Shown piece after piece: positions 15,671-24,605 of a stretch of DNA of 64,000 nt (positions are counted from its first letter, which is position 1; each line of letters opens with the position of its first letter). The translations under genes were made by a program, and so were the position numbers. The notes under the pieces are model-generated. The model saw only the letters and a list, made by a program, of their open reading frames with translations. It was not told the DNA's origin and ran no database searches. Source of the stretch: DASQZJ01 sp035638775. Its GTDB lineage: Bacteria; Pseudomonadota; Gammaproteobacteria; UBA5335; SLRW01. The stretch covers positions 186,001 through 250,000 of the forward strand of contig DASQZJ010000002.1 of the NCBI GenBank assembly GCA_035638775.1, read 5' to 3'.

Positions 15671-17104
15671 TCAGTCCGCCGCCGGCGGGCGTCGCCCGGC
15701 CCACGGTCTTGCCGACTCCAGCTCTCCGGCCAGCGCCAGCAGGGTCTCCTCGCCCCCGAACGCGGCACTGAACATCACCCCGACGGGGAGCCCGTCCGCG
15801 GTCCAGTGCAGCGGCACCGACATGCTGGGCTCACCGGTCATGTTCTGATAGGCGGTGAAGGCCGAGTAGGAGACCAGGGTCCGGGCGTAGGCCTCGGGGT
15901 CCGGGGCGTCCGGTGCGAGCACGCCCAGCGGCAGCGGCGGCCGCGAAAGCACCGGGGACGCGTACACGTCGTAGCGCCGGTGGAAGTCGGCGGCGACCCG
16001 CCCGGCAGCATGGATCGCGTTCACCGCCTCCACGTAGCGGGCAGCCTCGGCCGCGGCCGCGTTCCCGAGCATGCGCCAGGTCAGCGGCTCCATGTCGTCG
16101 GGGCCGACGTCCCGTCCCTTCGCGCGTGCCGCCGCGGTCAGCAGGGCCCGGGTGTTGGCACCGATGATGGTCATCATGGCCGGACCGAGCCCGGCCGCGT
16201 CGAACGGCGGCGTGCCCTCTTCCACCTCGTGTCCCAGCTCACGGCACAGGGACGCGGCATTCTCGACCGCGCGCACGCACTCGGGGTCCACCTCGGCCCC
16301 GTTCGGAGCGCGGGCGGAAAACGCGATGCGCAGCCGCGGTCCGGGCCGTTCCAGCGCCGAGAGGAACGGCCGCGGCTGGGGGGCGCAGCAGTATGGCGCG
16401 CCGGCCTCGTCGCCGGCGGTGGCGTCCAGCAGCGCCGCGCTGTCACGCACCGTGCGGCTGATCACGTGGTTGCAGGACATGCCGCTCCAGCCCTCGCCGC
16501 GGTCGGGCCCGGCCGGCGTGCGGGCACGCGTGGGCTTCAGGCCGAACAGCCCGCAGCAGGACGCGGGAATCCGGATGGAGCCGCCGCCATCGCTGGCATT
16601 GGCGGCCGGCACGATGCCTGCCGCCACTGCCGCCGCGGCGCCGCCGCTGGAGCCGCCGGCGCTGTGAGCGGTGTGCCAGGGGTTGCGGGTCGCCCCGTAC
16701 ATGAGCGGCTCGGTGGAGACGGTCAGGCCCAGCTCCGGGGTGTTGGTCTTGCCGAAGATCACCAGCCCGGCCCGCTTGTAGCGCGCGACCAGGGTGCTGT
16801 CGTGGTCGGCCCTGCCGCCCGCGAGCAAGGCGCAGCTGCCGGTCGTCTCCGTACCCTCCATGAGCAGGTGCAGATCCTTGAGCAGGAACGGCACGCCGCG
16901 CAGGGGCCCGTCGGGCAGCCCCTGCCGGACGGCCGCGCGCGCCATCTCGTCGAAGCGGTGGGTGACCGCGTTGAGCGCGGGGTTGACGGCCTCGACACGG
17001 GCGATGGCGGCCTCCAGCAGCTCTTCGGCGCTCACCCCGCCCTGGGCCACCAGCTGCGCCTGGGCCACGGCGTCGAGCCGCGCGTACTCTTCCGGATCGA
17101 TCAT
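15671..17104 (-). CDS. Amidase (amidase-signature family)
   Basis: A 477-residue amide hydrolase. The Ser-cisSer-Lys triad is visible: K76 in FLLKDLH, S152 in AGGSSGG and nucleophile S176 in DGGGSIRIP. The family order continues with FGLKPTRARTP and the C-terminal GLPVGVMFSAAFGGE. It has no signal peptide, so it is cytoplasmic; it does not look like GatA of the tRNA amidotransferase. Its start overlaps the stop of the MFS transporter gene by four bases. The coupling suggests import of an amide compound followed by hydrolysis, substrate unknown. Confidence 0.92.
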   Translation of the reverse strand: MIDPEEYARLDAVAQAQLVAQGGVSAEELLEAAIARVEAVNPALNAVTHRFDEMARAAVRQGLPDGPLRGVPFLLKDLHLLMEGTETTGSCALLAGGRADHDSTLVARYKRAGLVIFGKTNTPELGLTVSTEPLMYGATRNPWHTAHSAGGSSGGAAAAVAAGIVPAANASDGGGSIRIPASCCGLFGLKPTRARTPAGPDRGEGWSGMSCNHVISRTVRDSAALLDATAGDEAGAPYCCAPQPRPFLSALERPGPRLRIAFSARAPNGAEVDPECVRAVENAASLCRELGHEVEEGTPPFDAAGLGPAMMTIIGANTRALLTAAARAKGRDVGPDDMEPLTWRMLGNAAAAEAARYVEAVNAIHAAGRVAADFHRRYDVYASPVLSRPPLPLGVLAPDAPDPEAYARTLVSYSAFTAYQNMTGEPSMSVPLHWTADGLPVGVMFSAAFGGEETLLALAGELESARPWAGRRPPAAD

Positions 17105-18516
17105 TCGGTTGCTCCCGTGTGCATGACCTGCGCCCGCCGCGCCGGCTCCGCGGCGCCGTTGCTCTCGTGCCAGCGGTCGAGATAGTCCAGGCTGTCCCGA
17201 TAGGGACGGAACCCGCCCCGGAACAGCGCCGCGGCGACCAGGCAGCCGATCACGGCCACGATCGCGATGGAATCGTTGATACGGGTCTGGTCGTGGAACA
17301 CGTAGTCGGTGATCAGCGCGATGCTCGTCGGACCCAGCCCCAGTCCGATCAGGTTGAGCACCCCGGTGTACAGCGCGATCGCCTGGCCGCGCATGCGGTT
17401 GGGCATCAGCTCCTGCAGGGCCGCCGGCGACACGCCCCAGACGAAGCTGACGAAGAAGAAGAACGGCATGATCAGCACGATCGACAGCAGCGGGCTGGCG
17501 ACCAGTGGAAACGCCGCCGCCGGCACGATGGCGCAGAGGGCGGCAATCACGCCGACCTTGAGCTTGCCATGGCGCACCCCGCGCCGCGCGAATCGGTCGG
17601 CGAGCCAGCCCCCCGCCACCGACCCGAACGGCCCCAGCGCGAGCGCAAGCAGGCCGAAGCGGATGCCCGCATCGGCCGCGCTCCAGCCGTAAGTGCGGAT
17701 GAAGAAGGTGGGGATCCAGGCGCCGGCGCCGTAGGAGACCAGCGACAGCACCGAGAACCCGAGGTTGTGCGCGACGAAGGTGCGCCAGTTGTGACCGATG
17801 TAGCGGGCCACCTCGCGTATCGGCACGCTCGCCCGCGCTCCGTCGGGCAGCGCCGCGCCGTGCCGTGGCGGCTCCCGTATGCTGACCGTGAGCAGCGCCA
17901 CCAGCACGCCCGGCAGGCCCACCACGAAGAACACCAGCTGCCAGGAGTACACGCTGCCGAGCAGCGGCAGGGTCACCGTGGCCCCGGAGATGTACTTGAG
18001 GAGCACCCCGCCCGCGATCAGGGCGATGCCGGCGCCCAGGAAGATGCCGGTCGCGAACACGCCCATGGCGCGGCCGTGGCGCTCGGGCGGGAAAAAGTCG
18101 GCCACCAGCGAGGTCGCACCGGGCAGCAGCGCCGCCTCGCCGACCCCGACGCCGATGCGCGCGAAGAACATGTGCCAGAAGTTGCGCGCGAGCCCGCACA
18201 GCGCGGTCATCACACTCCAGCACAGGATGCCCAGGCCGACGATGCCGCGCCGGCTGCGGGCGTCCACCAGGCGCGCGATCGGCAGGCCCATCAACGCGTA
18301 GAAGATCGCGAAGGAGAAGCCCTGCAGCAGGCTCATCTGGGTGTCGTTGATGCCCAGGTCGTGCTCGATCGGGACCACCAGCAGGTTCAGGATCTGGCGG
18401 TCCACGAACGACAGGATGTAGGCGAGCAGCAGGATGACCAGGACGTACCAGGCATAGCCCGGCGCGGCATATCCCGTGGCCGCCTCCGCCTGGCGGCCGC
18501 CGGCCGACGTCTCCAT
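17101..18516 (-). CDS. MFS transporter (organic-acid/spinster-like branch)
   Basis: 471 residues with twelve predicted membrane helices. LAYILSFVDRQILNLLVVPIE in helix 1 and the loop LPIARLVDARSRRG after helix 2 are typical of the MFS branch that contains spinster and aromatic/organic-acid transporters; the central cytoplasmic loop spans about residues 200-240. A second MFS motif-A-like loop (LADRFARRGVRHGKL) opens the second half. It overlaps the amidase gene by four bases and likely supplies its substrate or exports its product. The direction of transport is not evident. Confidence 0.88.
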   Translation of the reverse strand: METSAGGRQAEAATGYAAPGYAWYVLVILLLAYILSFVDRQILNLLVVPIEHDLGINDTQMSLLQGFSFAIFYALMGLPIARLVDARSRRGIVGLGILCWSVMTALCGLARNFWHMFFARIGVGVGEAALLPGATSLVADFFPPERHGRAMGVFATGIFLGAGIALIAGGVLLKYISGATVTLPLLGSVYSWQLVFFVVGLPGVLVALLTVSIREPPRHGAALPDGARASVPIREVARYIGHNWRTFVAHNLGFSVLSLVSYGAGAWIPTFFIRTYGWSAADAGIRFGLLALALGPFGSVAGGWLADRFARRGVRHGKLKVGVIAALCAIVPAAAFPLVASPLLSIVLIMPFFFFVSFVWGVSPAALQELMPNRMRGQAIALYTGVLNLIGLGLGPTSIALITDYVFHDQTRINDSIAIVAVIGCLVAAALFRGGFRPYRDSLDYLDRWHESNGAAEPARRAQVMHTGATE

Positions 18517-18583
18517 GGTTCGGGTCTCCTCCGCGACGCTCGAGCGTTCTGTCGTGTGGCCGCCGACGCCGGCCGTCCCGCGG

Positions 18584-19414
18584 CTATCGTCCGTCCGTGC
18601 CGGTCGCCCCCCCGCCGCCTTCCAGGGTCCAGCGGCGGATGATCTCGTGCAGGGCCCGCACGCCGTCCGTCAGGGCAGCCGGTCCGGGCTGCAGGATCTC
18701 GGACGACTTCACCTCGTGCAGGTTGCCGCTGCGCACCGCCGGGATCGACTCCCAGCCGGGCCGTGCGCGCACGCGCCCGGGGCGGAATTTCTTGCCGCAC
18801 CACGAGCCCACGATGATATCCGGTGCCCGGCGCGTGACCTCGGCGGGATCGGCGATGATCCGGTCCCGCCCGAGCGGCTGCGCCGCAAGCTCGGGAAAGC
18901 AGTCCCGGCCACCGGCGATCCCGATCAGCTCCGAAACCCAGCGGATGCCGGAGATGCACGGATCGTCCCATTCCTCGAAATAGACCCGCGGACGCCGCGG
19001 CAGCCGCCCGGCCTCGACCCGGATGCTCTCCAGCCCCGCCTCGAGCCGGTCGGCCAGCGCCGCGGCCGCGCCGCCGGCGCCGACCATTCCGCCCAGGGTG
19101 CGGATCATGCGCAGGATATCCGCCACCGAGCGCTGGTTGAAGAGGTGCACCTCGACGCCCCGGCGGATCAGCTCCGCGGCGATGTCCGCCTGCAGATCCG
19201 AAAAGCCGATCACCAGGTCCGGATCCAGCGCGACGATGCGCTCCATGCGCGCGCTGGTGAAGGCCGAGACCTTCGGCTTCTCCCTGCGCGCCCGCGGCGG
19301 GCGCACGGTGAAGCCGGAAATGCCGACGATGCGGTCCTGCTCACCGAGCAGGTACAGGGTCTCGGTGCTCTCCTCGGTCAGGCAGACGATGCGGCAAGGA
19401 TAGCTCGTGTCCAC
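18584..19414 (-). CDS. Cobalamin-binding (BtuF-like) periplasmic-binding-fold protein without signal peptide
   Basis: 276 residues of the helical-backbone binding-protein family: RIVCLTEESTETLYLLGEQDRIVGISGF at the start, then DPDLVIGFSDLQADIAAELIRRG, EEWDDPCISGIRW and APDIIVGSWCGKK. These match cobalamin or siderophore binding proteins such as BtuF. No signal peptide or lipobox is present in any plausible start, so this may be a cytoplasmic relative. I chose the GTG at 19414 as closest to the conserved RIVCL strand. No ABC permease or ATPase gene is adjacent. It is divergent from the SrkA-like kinase gene. Confidence 0.8.
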   Translation of the reverse strand: MDTSYPCRIVCLTEESTETLYLLGEQDRIVGISGFTVRPPRARREKPKVSAFTSARMERIVALDPDLVIGFSDLQADIAAELIRRGVEVHLFNQRSVADILRMIRTLGGMVGAGGAAAALADRLEAGLESIRVEAGRLPRRPRVYFEEWDDPCISGIRWVSELIGIAGGRDCFPELAAQPLGRDRIIADPAEVTRRAPDIIVGSWCGKKFRPGRVRARPGWESIPAVRSGNLHEVKSSEILQPGPAALTDGVRALHEIIRRWTLEGGGGATGTDGR

Positions 19415-19554
19415 GCCCCGACTACACAATGCGCGGACGACCACGTCAAGCCGGGCACCCTGTCGCAGCCGCCGCGGAGAGCGTAGCCTGTGCCGGGCCG
19501 CCGCGGGTCCGCGCCCGCGAGGCGCCGCGGCCGGCGGCCGAACCGGAGACGAGC

Positions 19555-20550
19555 ATGCCCCAGGATACCGCCGAACACCCCTACGCCACCCTGCAGCCCG
19601 CCCTGATCCTGGACGCGGTCGAAACCACCGGGGTGCGTTGCGACGGCCGCCTGCTGGCGCTGAACAGCTACGAGAACCGCGTCTTCCAGGTGGGGCTGGA
19701 GGATGCCGAGCCGGTCGTCGTGAAGTTCTACCGGCCGGGGCGCTGGAGCGACGAGGCAATTCTCGAGGAGCACGCCTTCGCGTTCGAGCTGGATGCGCTG
19801 GAAATCCCGGTGGTGCCGCCGCTGTGCGGCCCGGGGAGCGCCAGCCTGCACCGCTTCGGGGGCTTCCGGTTCGCCGTGTTCCCCCGCCGCGGCGGTCATC
19901 CGCCGGAGCTCGAGTCACCGGAGCACCTGCAATGGCTGGGCCGCTTGATCGGGCGCATCCACGCCGTGGGCGCGGTACGCCGGTTCCGGCACCGGCCGGT
20001 GCTGGATCTCGAGAGTTTCGGCCACGCCTCCCGCCGCCACCTGCTCGCCAGCCCGATGCTGCTGCCGGAGATGCGGGCGGCCTGGGAGTCGATCTCCGCG
20101 GCCGTGCTCGAGCGCGCCGCCGCGGCCTTCGAGCGCGCCGGGGAGTTCGCCCGCATCCGCCTGCACGGCGATTGCCACCCCGGCAACATCCTCTGGACCG
20201 ACCACGGGCCGCACTTCGTCGACCTGGACGACTGCCGCAGCGGCCCGGCCATGCAGGACCTGTGGATGCTGCTCTCGGGGGACCGCGAGAGCATGACCGT
20301 ACAGCTCGGGCACGTGCTGGCCGGATACACGGAGTTCCGGGACTTCGACCCCGCCGAGCTGCACCTGGTGGAGGCGCTGCGCAGCCTCCGGATGCTGCAT
20401 CACAGCGCCTGGCTTGCGCGGCGCTGGGACGACCCCGCGTTCCCGCAGGCCTTTCCCTGGTTCGGCGGCGCGCGCTACTGGGAGCAGCAGGTGGTCGCCC
20501 TGCGTGAGCAGCTGGAGCTGATGGACGAGCCACCGCTGGCGTGGCACTGA
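19555..20550 (+). CDS. srkA: SrkA/RdoA-type stress-response serine/threonine kinase
   Basis: 331 residues of the aminoglycoside-phosphotransferase-like kinase fold. E. coli SrkA (YihE) counters programmed death and Cpx-linked envelope stress. Key motifs: NSYENRVFQVGLEDAEPVVVKFYRP (nucleotide loop and lysine), the catalytic loop RLHGDCHPGNILW (H, D, N), and the metal-binding HFVDLDDC. Length matches E. coli SrkA (328). The ATG at 19555 has a GGAG site. In E. coli the gene precedes dsbA; here it stands alone between the binding-protein gene and a diguanylate cyclase gene. Confidence 0.9.
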   Translation: MPQDTAEHPYATLQPALILDAVETTGVRCDGRLLALNSYENRVFQVGLEDAEPVVVKFYRPGRWSDEAILEEHAFAFELDALEIPVVPPLCGPGSASLHRFGGFRFAVFPRRGGHPPELESPEHLQWLGRLIGRIHAVGAVRRFRHRPVLDLESFGHASRRHLLASPMLLPEMRAAWESISAAVLERAAAAFERAGEFARIRLHGDCHPGNILWTDHGPHFVDLDDCRSGPAMQDLWMLLSGDRESMTVQLGHVLAGYTEFRDFDPAELHLVEALRSLRMLHHSAWLARRWDDPAFPQAFPWFGGARYWEQQVVALREQLELMDEPPLAWH

Positions 20551-20565
20551 CGACCCCGGCGTGTC

Positions 20566-21684
20566 TCACGCGACCGGCGCCTGCTCCCGGAAAACCATGC
20601 GATCGCGCCCGGAAGCCTTGGCCTCGTACAGGGCACGGTCGGCGGCGTGCAGCAGCGCCGCGCCCCAGGCATGCAGTCCTTCGCCGGCCGCCGCCGTGGC
20701 TTCCGGCGGTACCCCGGCCGCGCCGCCGATGGACAGGGTGACGTACAGCGGAGCGCCGCCGGCCGAGGCGAAGGACTCCCCCGCCGCGGCCGCGCGGATG
20801 CGTTCGCCGACCTGCGCCGTATGGCTCGCGTCGGCGTCCGGCAGCAGCGCGACGAACTCCTCGCCCCCGTAGCGGGCCAGCACGTCGCTGGCGCGCAGCT
20901 GCGACTGGACCCGGCGGGCCACCCCGGCCAGCACGCGGTCGCCCGCGGCGTGGCCGTGGGCGTCGTTGAGGCGCTTGAAGTGGTCCAGGTCCATGAACAG
21001 GCAACCCAGCGAGGCCCGCCGCCGCGACGCCCGCCGCAGCTCTTCCTGGAGGCGTTCGTCGAAGTAGCGGCGGTTGCGCACCTGGGTCAGGGGATCGGTC
21101 AGGCTCAGCTCCCGCAGCAGCTGCCGATTGACCCCGTTCTCCAGGCACATCGCCGCGACCGCGGCGAAGCGCGCGAGGAAGTCGCTTGCGGCACCGCGCC
21201 GGAATCGGCCCGGATCGCGGCTGCCCAGGTTGAGCAGGCCCATCAGGCGCCCGTGGCCCTGCATGGGCAGCAGGGCCACGCTGGCGGGCGGCAGGCCGTC
21301 GCCCGGGAACAGCAGCGCGTGACGTTCCGGATCGTAGGGCCCCAGGCGCGGCCTCGGGCCAAGCCTCTCCAGGCGCGCCACCTCGGCCGGCCGGTCCACG
21401 AAGACCAGCTGTTCGGCCCAGTCCGTGTCCGCTTCCTCCGCGGCGATGACGCGGCGCAGCGTGGGGCCCGCACCGGCCAGCACGAGCGTGACGCGGCTCA
21501 GGCGGTAGGCGCGCGGATACTCGCGCAACAGCACGGCCAGCATCTCGCCCAGGCTCTGGGCGGCGATCAGGCGAAGCTCCAGCGACTGCAGCCGCCGGTG
21601 AACCGCCTCGTTGTGCTGGGCATCCCGCAGCAGGCGCTCCAGGCGGCTGCGCAGGGCCCGGCTGTCGTCGTGTTCCAGGGGCAT
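20566..21684 (-). CDS. Diguanylate cyclase, DUF484-like sensor plus GGDEF domain
   Basis: Makes cyclic di-GMP from GTP. 372 residues. The first 195 look like a DUF484/GAF-type sensor with an N-terminal helical stretch. The GGDEF domain runs from about 205 to 365: LTDPLTQVRNRRYFDE, FMDLDHFKRLND, and the active site RYGGEEF. The inhibitory I-site RxxD (RASD) sits five residues before GGEEF, so product inhibition is expected. No membrane segment, so the signal is cytoplasmic. It is convergent with the kinase gene and divergent from the GNAT/C39 gene. Confidence 0.92.
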   Translation of the reverse strand: MPLEHDDSRALRSRLERLLRDAQHNEAVHRRLQSLELRLIAAQSLGEMLAVLLREYPRAYRLSRVTLVLAGAGPTLRRVIAAEEADTDWAEQLVFVDRPAEVARLERLGPRPRLGPYDPERHALLFPGDGLPPASVALLPMQGHGRLMGLLNLGSRDPGRFRRGAASDFLARFAAVAAMCLENGVNRQLLRELSLTDPLTQVRNRRYFDERLQEELRRASRRRASLGCLFMDLDHFKRLNDAHGHAAGDRVLAGVARRVQSQLRASDVLARYGGEEFVALLPDADASHTAQVGERIRAAAAGESFASAGGAPLYVTLSIGGAAGVPPEATAAAGEGLHAWGAALLHAADRALYEAKASGRDRMVFREQAPVA

Positions 21685-21922
21685 TGCCCTTGCGCGCGGT
21701 TTGATGTTATCCGGTCATTCTGATCCCGATGGGTTTCCGTTGCCACCCCGGGCGCCGCACGCGTGCATTGTCGCGTGTCATGGCGCCCCGCGCGCGGCTT
21801 TGCGATGATCTCCGGCAATCCGGCCCGGGGTCCGCGTGGCGGTGCGCCGCGGGCCGGATTGTCCGCCCCGGGTCGGCCCTTCGGGCGCATCCGGGACCAT
21901 CGGTGCGAGGCCCGTAGGGGAT

Positions 21923-23113
21923 ATGCAGCACGACATCACCACTCGCAGGACATCCGCGGCGGGCGCGGCCGCCGGGCCGCAACGGGCGCCGCGCATCCGG
22001 CACGCGCGCCCGTCGGACCTGGACGCGCTGCTGGAGCTGGAGATCCGCTGCTTCGAGACGGATCGCCTCTCGCGCCGCAGCTTCCGGCATATGCTCACGC
22101 GCGCCAAGGCGGTGACCCTGGTCGCGGAGCGCGACGGCACGCTGCTCGGATACGCGCTGGTGCTGTTCCATGCGGGCACCTGCATGGCCCGGCTTTATTC
22201 CGTCGCCGTCGATCCCCGCCACCGCGGGGAAGGCACGGGCCGGATGCTGCTCGAGGCGGCCGAAGAGGCCGCCCGCACGCATGGCGTGATCGCCATGCGC
22301 CTGGAGATCCGGCGGGACAACCCCCGTGCCCTGGCCCTGTACCGGGCCGGCGGCTACCGGCAGTTCGACGTGCACGCCGACTATTACGAGGACCACCAGG
22401 ACGCCCTGCGGCTGGAGAAGACGCTGGTCGGAGAGCATCCGGCGGGCCTCAGGCGTGTGCCGTACTACGAGCAGACGCTGGAGTTCACCTGCGGCCCGGC
22501 CGCGCTGATCATGGCGATGAAAGCGCTGCGCCCCTCGCTGCGCCCGGACCGCAAGCTGGAGCTGCGCCTGTGGCGGGAGGCGACCACCATCTTCATGACC
22601 GCCGGCCATGGCGGCTGCGGTCCGTACGGCCTGGGTCTGGCGGCGTACCACCGGGGATTCGACGTGGAGGTCGTGGTAAAGGACGAGGCGGCGCTGTTCG
22701 TCGACTCGGTCCGCTCGCCGGAGAAGAAGGAAGTCATCGCGCTGGTGCAGGAGGACCTGCTGGACGAGATCCGCGCCTCCGACATCCGCCTGCGCTACGG
22801 CCCGTTTTCCGTGGCCGACCTCGCGGATGCGGTCGACAGCGGCGGCGTGCCGCTGGTGCTGATCAGCTCCTACCGCATCTACGGCGAGAAGGCGCCGCAC
22901 TGGGTGGTGGTGACCGGCTACGATGACAACCTGATCTACGTGCATGACCCCTACGTCGATCACGACGAGGACCGCACCCGTACGGACTGCACCAACATGC
23001 CCATCCTGAAGGAGGAGTTCGAGGGAATGTCCCGCTATGGCAGGACCGGCCAGCGCGCCGTGGTGATCCTGCGCAACCCCGGGTCCGCGCGGCGGCGCCC
23101 CCGGCAGGGCTAG
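21923..23113 (+). CDS. GNAT acetyltransferase fused to C39-like cysteine peptidase
   Basis: 396 residues with two domains. Residues about 24-168 form a GNAT domain of the RimI type (acetyl-CoA loop RHRGEGTGRMLL at 99-110). Residues about 175-385 resemble a C39/papain-like peptidase: probable nucleophile C190 in EFTCGPAALIM, H326 in APHWVVVTGY and D342 in YVHDP. The next gene, six bases on, is a RimK-like ATP-grasp ligase. Together they match a predicted amidoligase-type peptide-modification system described only by comparative genomics. Probable jobs are ligating amino acids to a peptide or protein and trimming or acetylating it; the target is unknown. The ATG at 21923 follows a GTAGGGG site. 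Confidence 0.88.
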   Translation: MQHDITTRRTSAAGAAAGPQRAPRIRHARPSDLDALLELEIRCFETDRLSRRSFRHMLTRAKAVTLVAERDGTLLGYALVLFHAGTCMARLYSVAVDPRHRGEGTGRMLLEAAEEAARTHGVIAMRLEIRRDNPRALALYRAGGYRQFDVHADYYEDHQDALRLEKTLVGEHPAGLRRVPYYEQTLEFTCGPAALIMAMKALRPSLRPDRKLELRLWREATTIFMTAGHGGCGPYGLGLAAYHRGFDVEVVVKDEAALFVDSVRSPEKKEVIALVQEDLLDEIRASDIRLRYGPFSVADLADAVDSGGVPLVLISSYRIYGEKAPHWVVVTGYDDNLIYVHDPYVDHDEDRTRTDCTNMPILKEEFEGMSRYGRTGQRAVVILRNPGSARRRPRQG

Positions 23114-23119
23114 GCTGCA

Positions 23120-24583
23120 ATGGCGACCCACGTCATCGTGGTGGAAAACCGCTCCGACTGGACCGCGGAGCTGCCCGACCAGCTGGTGGTCACGGCCGCG
23201 GACTACATCGCCGGGAAGCACTACGCCGGGACCCGCGGGGTCAAGGTGATCAACCTGTGCCGCAGCTACCGCTACCTCAGCGTGGGCTACTACTGCTCGC
23301 TGCTGGCGGAGGCCCGCCGCCACCGAGTGATCCCCTCCGTACGAACCGTCCTGGAGTTGAGCCGCAAGCCCATCTACGAGCTCGCGGCGGAGGACTTCGA
23401 CGACAGCCTGCAGCGCCTGTTGCGGCGACGCGAGGAGCCGTCGCTGTCGCTGACCATCCTGCTCGGGCACTGCGCCGATCCCGTGTTCCGCGAGCTTGCC
23501 CGCCAGCTCTTCGAGCTGTTCCCCTGCCCCATGCTGCGGGTCGAGCTGCGCCGGAACAGCGAGCGCTGGCGGCTGCACCGCATCCGTGCACAGCAGCTCA
23601 CGTCCCTGAGCAGAGGCGAGCGCGCCCTGCTGCAGGAGGCGCTGTCGGCTTACCTGGGGCGCCGCTGGCGCAGCCCGCCGGCGCGCACGCCGGCACGCTA
23701 CGACCTGGCGATCCTGCAGAATCCCGGGGAGAAGCTGCCGCCCTCCAACCGGCGGGCGCTGCAGGCCTTCGTCCGGGCCGGCAAGCGGCTCGGCGTCGAC
23801 GTCGAGCTGATCGCCCGCAGCGACTTCTCGCGGCTGCCCGAGTTCGATGCCCTGTTCATCCGGGAGACGACCCGGATCGGCGACCACACCTTCCGCTTCG
23901 CGCGCAAGGCGGAGGCCGAGGGCATGGTGGTGATCGACGATCCCGACTCGATCCTGCGCTGCACCAACAAGGTCTTCCTCGCCGAGCTGCTCGCCGCCTC
24001 GGGAGTGCCCACGCCACGCACGGTGATCGTGCAGAAGGAGCGGCTGCCGCAGGTGGAGCAGCAGCTGGGCTTTCCGGTGGTGCTCAAGATCCCCGACGGA
24101 GCCTTCTCGCTGGGCGTGCACAAGGCGCGCGACCGCAGCGAGCTGCAGACGATCGGCAACCGCTTGCTGGAGCATTCGGAGCTGATCCTGGCCCAGGAAT
24201 ACCTGTACACCGATTACGACTGGCGCATCGGGATCCTCAACCGCCAACCCCTGTATGCCTGCCAGTACTTCATGTCCGGGAGCCACTGGCAGATCGTCAA
24301 GCACGGCGCCCGCGGGGGCGTCTCCGAGGGCGACTCCCGCGCGGTGGCGATCGAGCAGGCGCCGGACAGCGTGGTGCAGACGGCCCTGCGCGCCGCAAAC
24401 CTGATCGGCGACGGGCTCTACGGGGTGGACGTCAAGCAGAACGACAGCGGGGTATTCGTCATCGAGGTCAACGACAACCCCAGCATCGACGCCGGCGTGG
24501 AGGACGAAGTGCTCAGGGAACGGCTGTACCTGGCGATCCTGGAGGAATTCGTGCGCCGGCTGAACCGCAACAAGTGGCGCTGA
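23120..24583 (+). CDS. RimK-like ATP-grasp ligase with N-terminal RLAN domain
   Basis: 487 residues. About 1-150 form an N-terminal domain typical of this group (THVIVVENRSDW ... AADYIAGKHY), probably the RLAN module that precedes RimK-like ATP-grasps. About 195-480 are ATP-grasp: DDPDSILRCTNKVFLAELL, FPVVLKIPDGAFSLGVHK (nucleotide lysine), and the metal-binding FVIEVNDNPSIDAG. Such enzymes form amide bonds between carboxylates and amines using ATP, as RimK adds glutamates to ribosomal protein S6. Six bases separate it from the GNAT/C39 gene and 22 from the YihY gene, so all three are probably one transcript. Substrate unknown. Confidence 0.9.
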   Translation: MATHVIVVENRSDWTAELPDQLVVTAADYIAGKHYAGTRGVKVINLCRSYRYLSVGYYCSLLAEARRHRVIPSVRTVLELSRKPIYELAAEDFDDSLQRLLRRREEPSLSLTILLGHCADPVFRELARQLFELFPCPMLRVELRRNSERWRLHRIRAQQLTSLSRGERALLQEALSAYLGRRWRSPPARTPARYDLAILQNPGEKLPPSNRRALQAFVRAGKRLGVDVELIARSDFSRLPEFDALFIRETTRIGDHTFRFARKAEAEGMVVIDDPDSILRCTNKVFLAELLAASGVPTPRTVIVQKERLPQVEQQLGFPVVLKIPDGAFSLGVHKARDRSELQTIGNRLLEHSELILAQEYLYTDYDWRIGILNRQPLYACQYFMSGSHWQIVKHGARGGVSEGDSRAVAIEQAPDSVVQTALRAANLIGDGLYGVDVKQNDSGVFVIEVNDNPSIDAGVEDEVLRERLYLAILEEFVRRLNRNKWR

Positions 24584-24605
24584 GCGCCGCGAGCGAGGGG
24601 AAAGC

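Noticed and set aside
19415..21148. Long N-terminal extension of the BtuF-like reading frame
   Set aside because: The extension covers the SrkA-like kinase gene on the opposite strand and is Arg/Pro/Ala low-complexity; the conserved protein begins near 19414.
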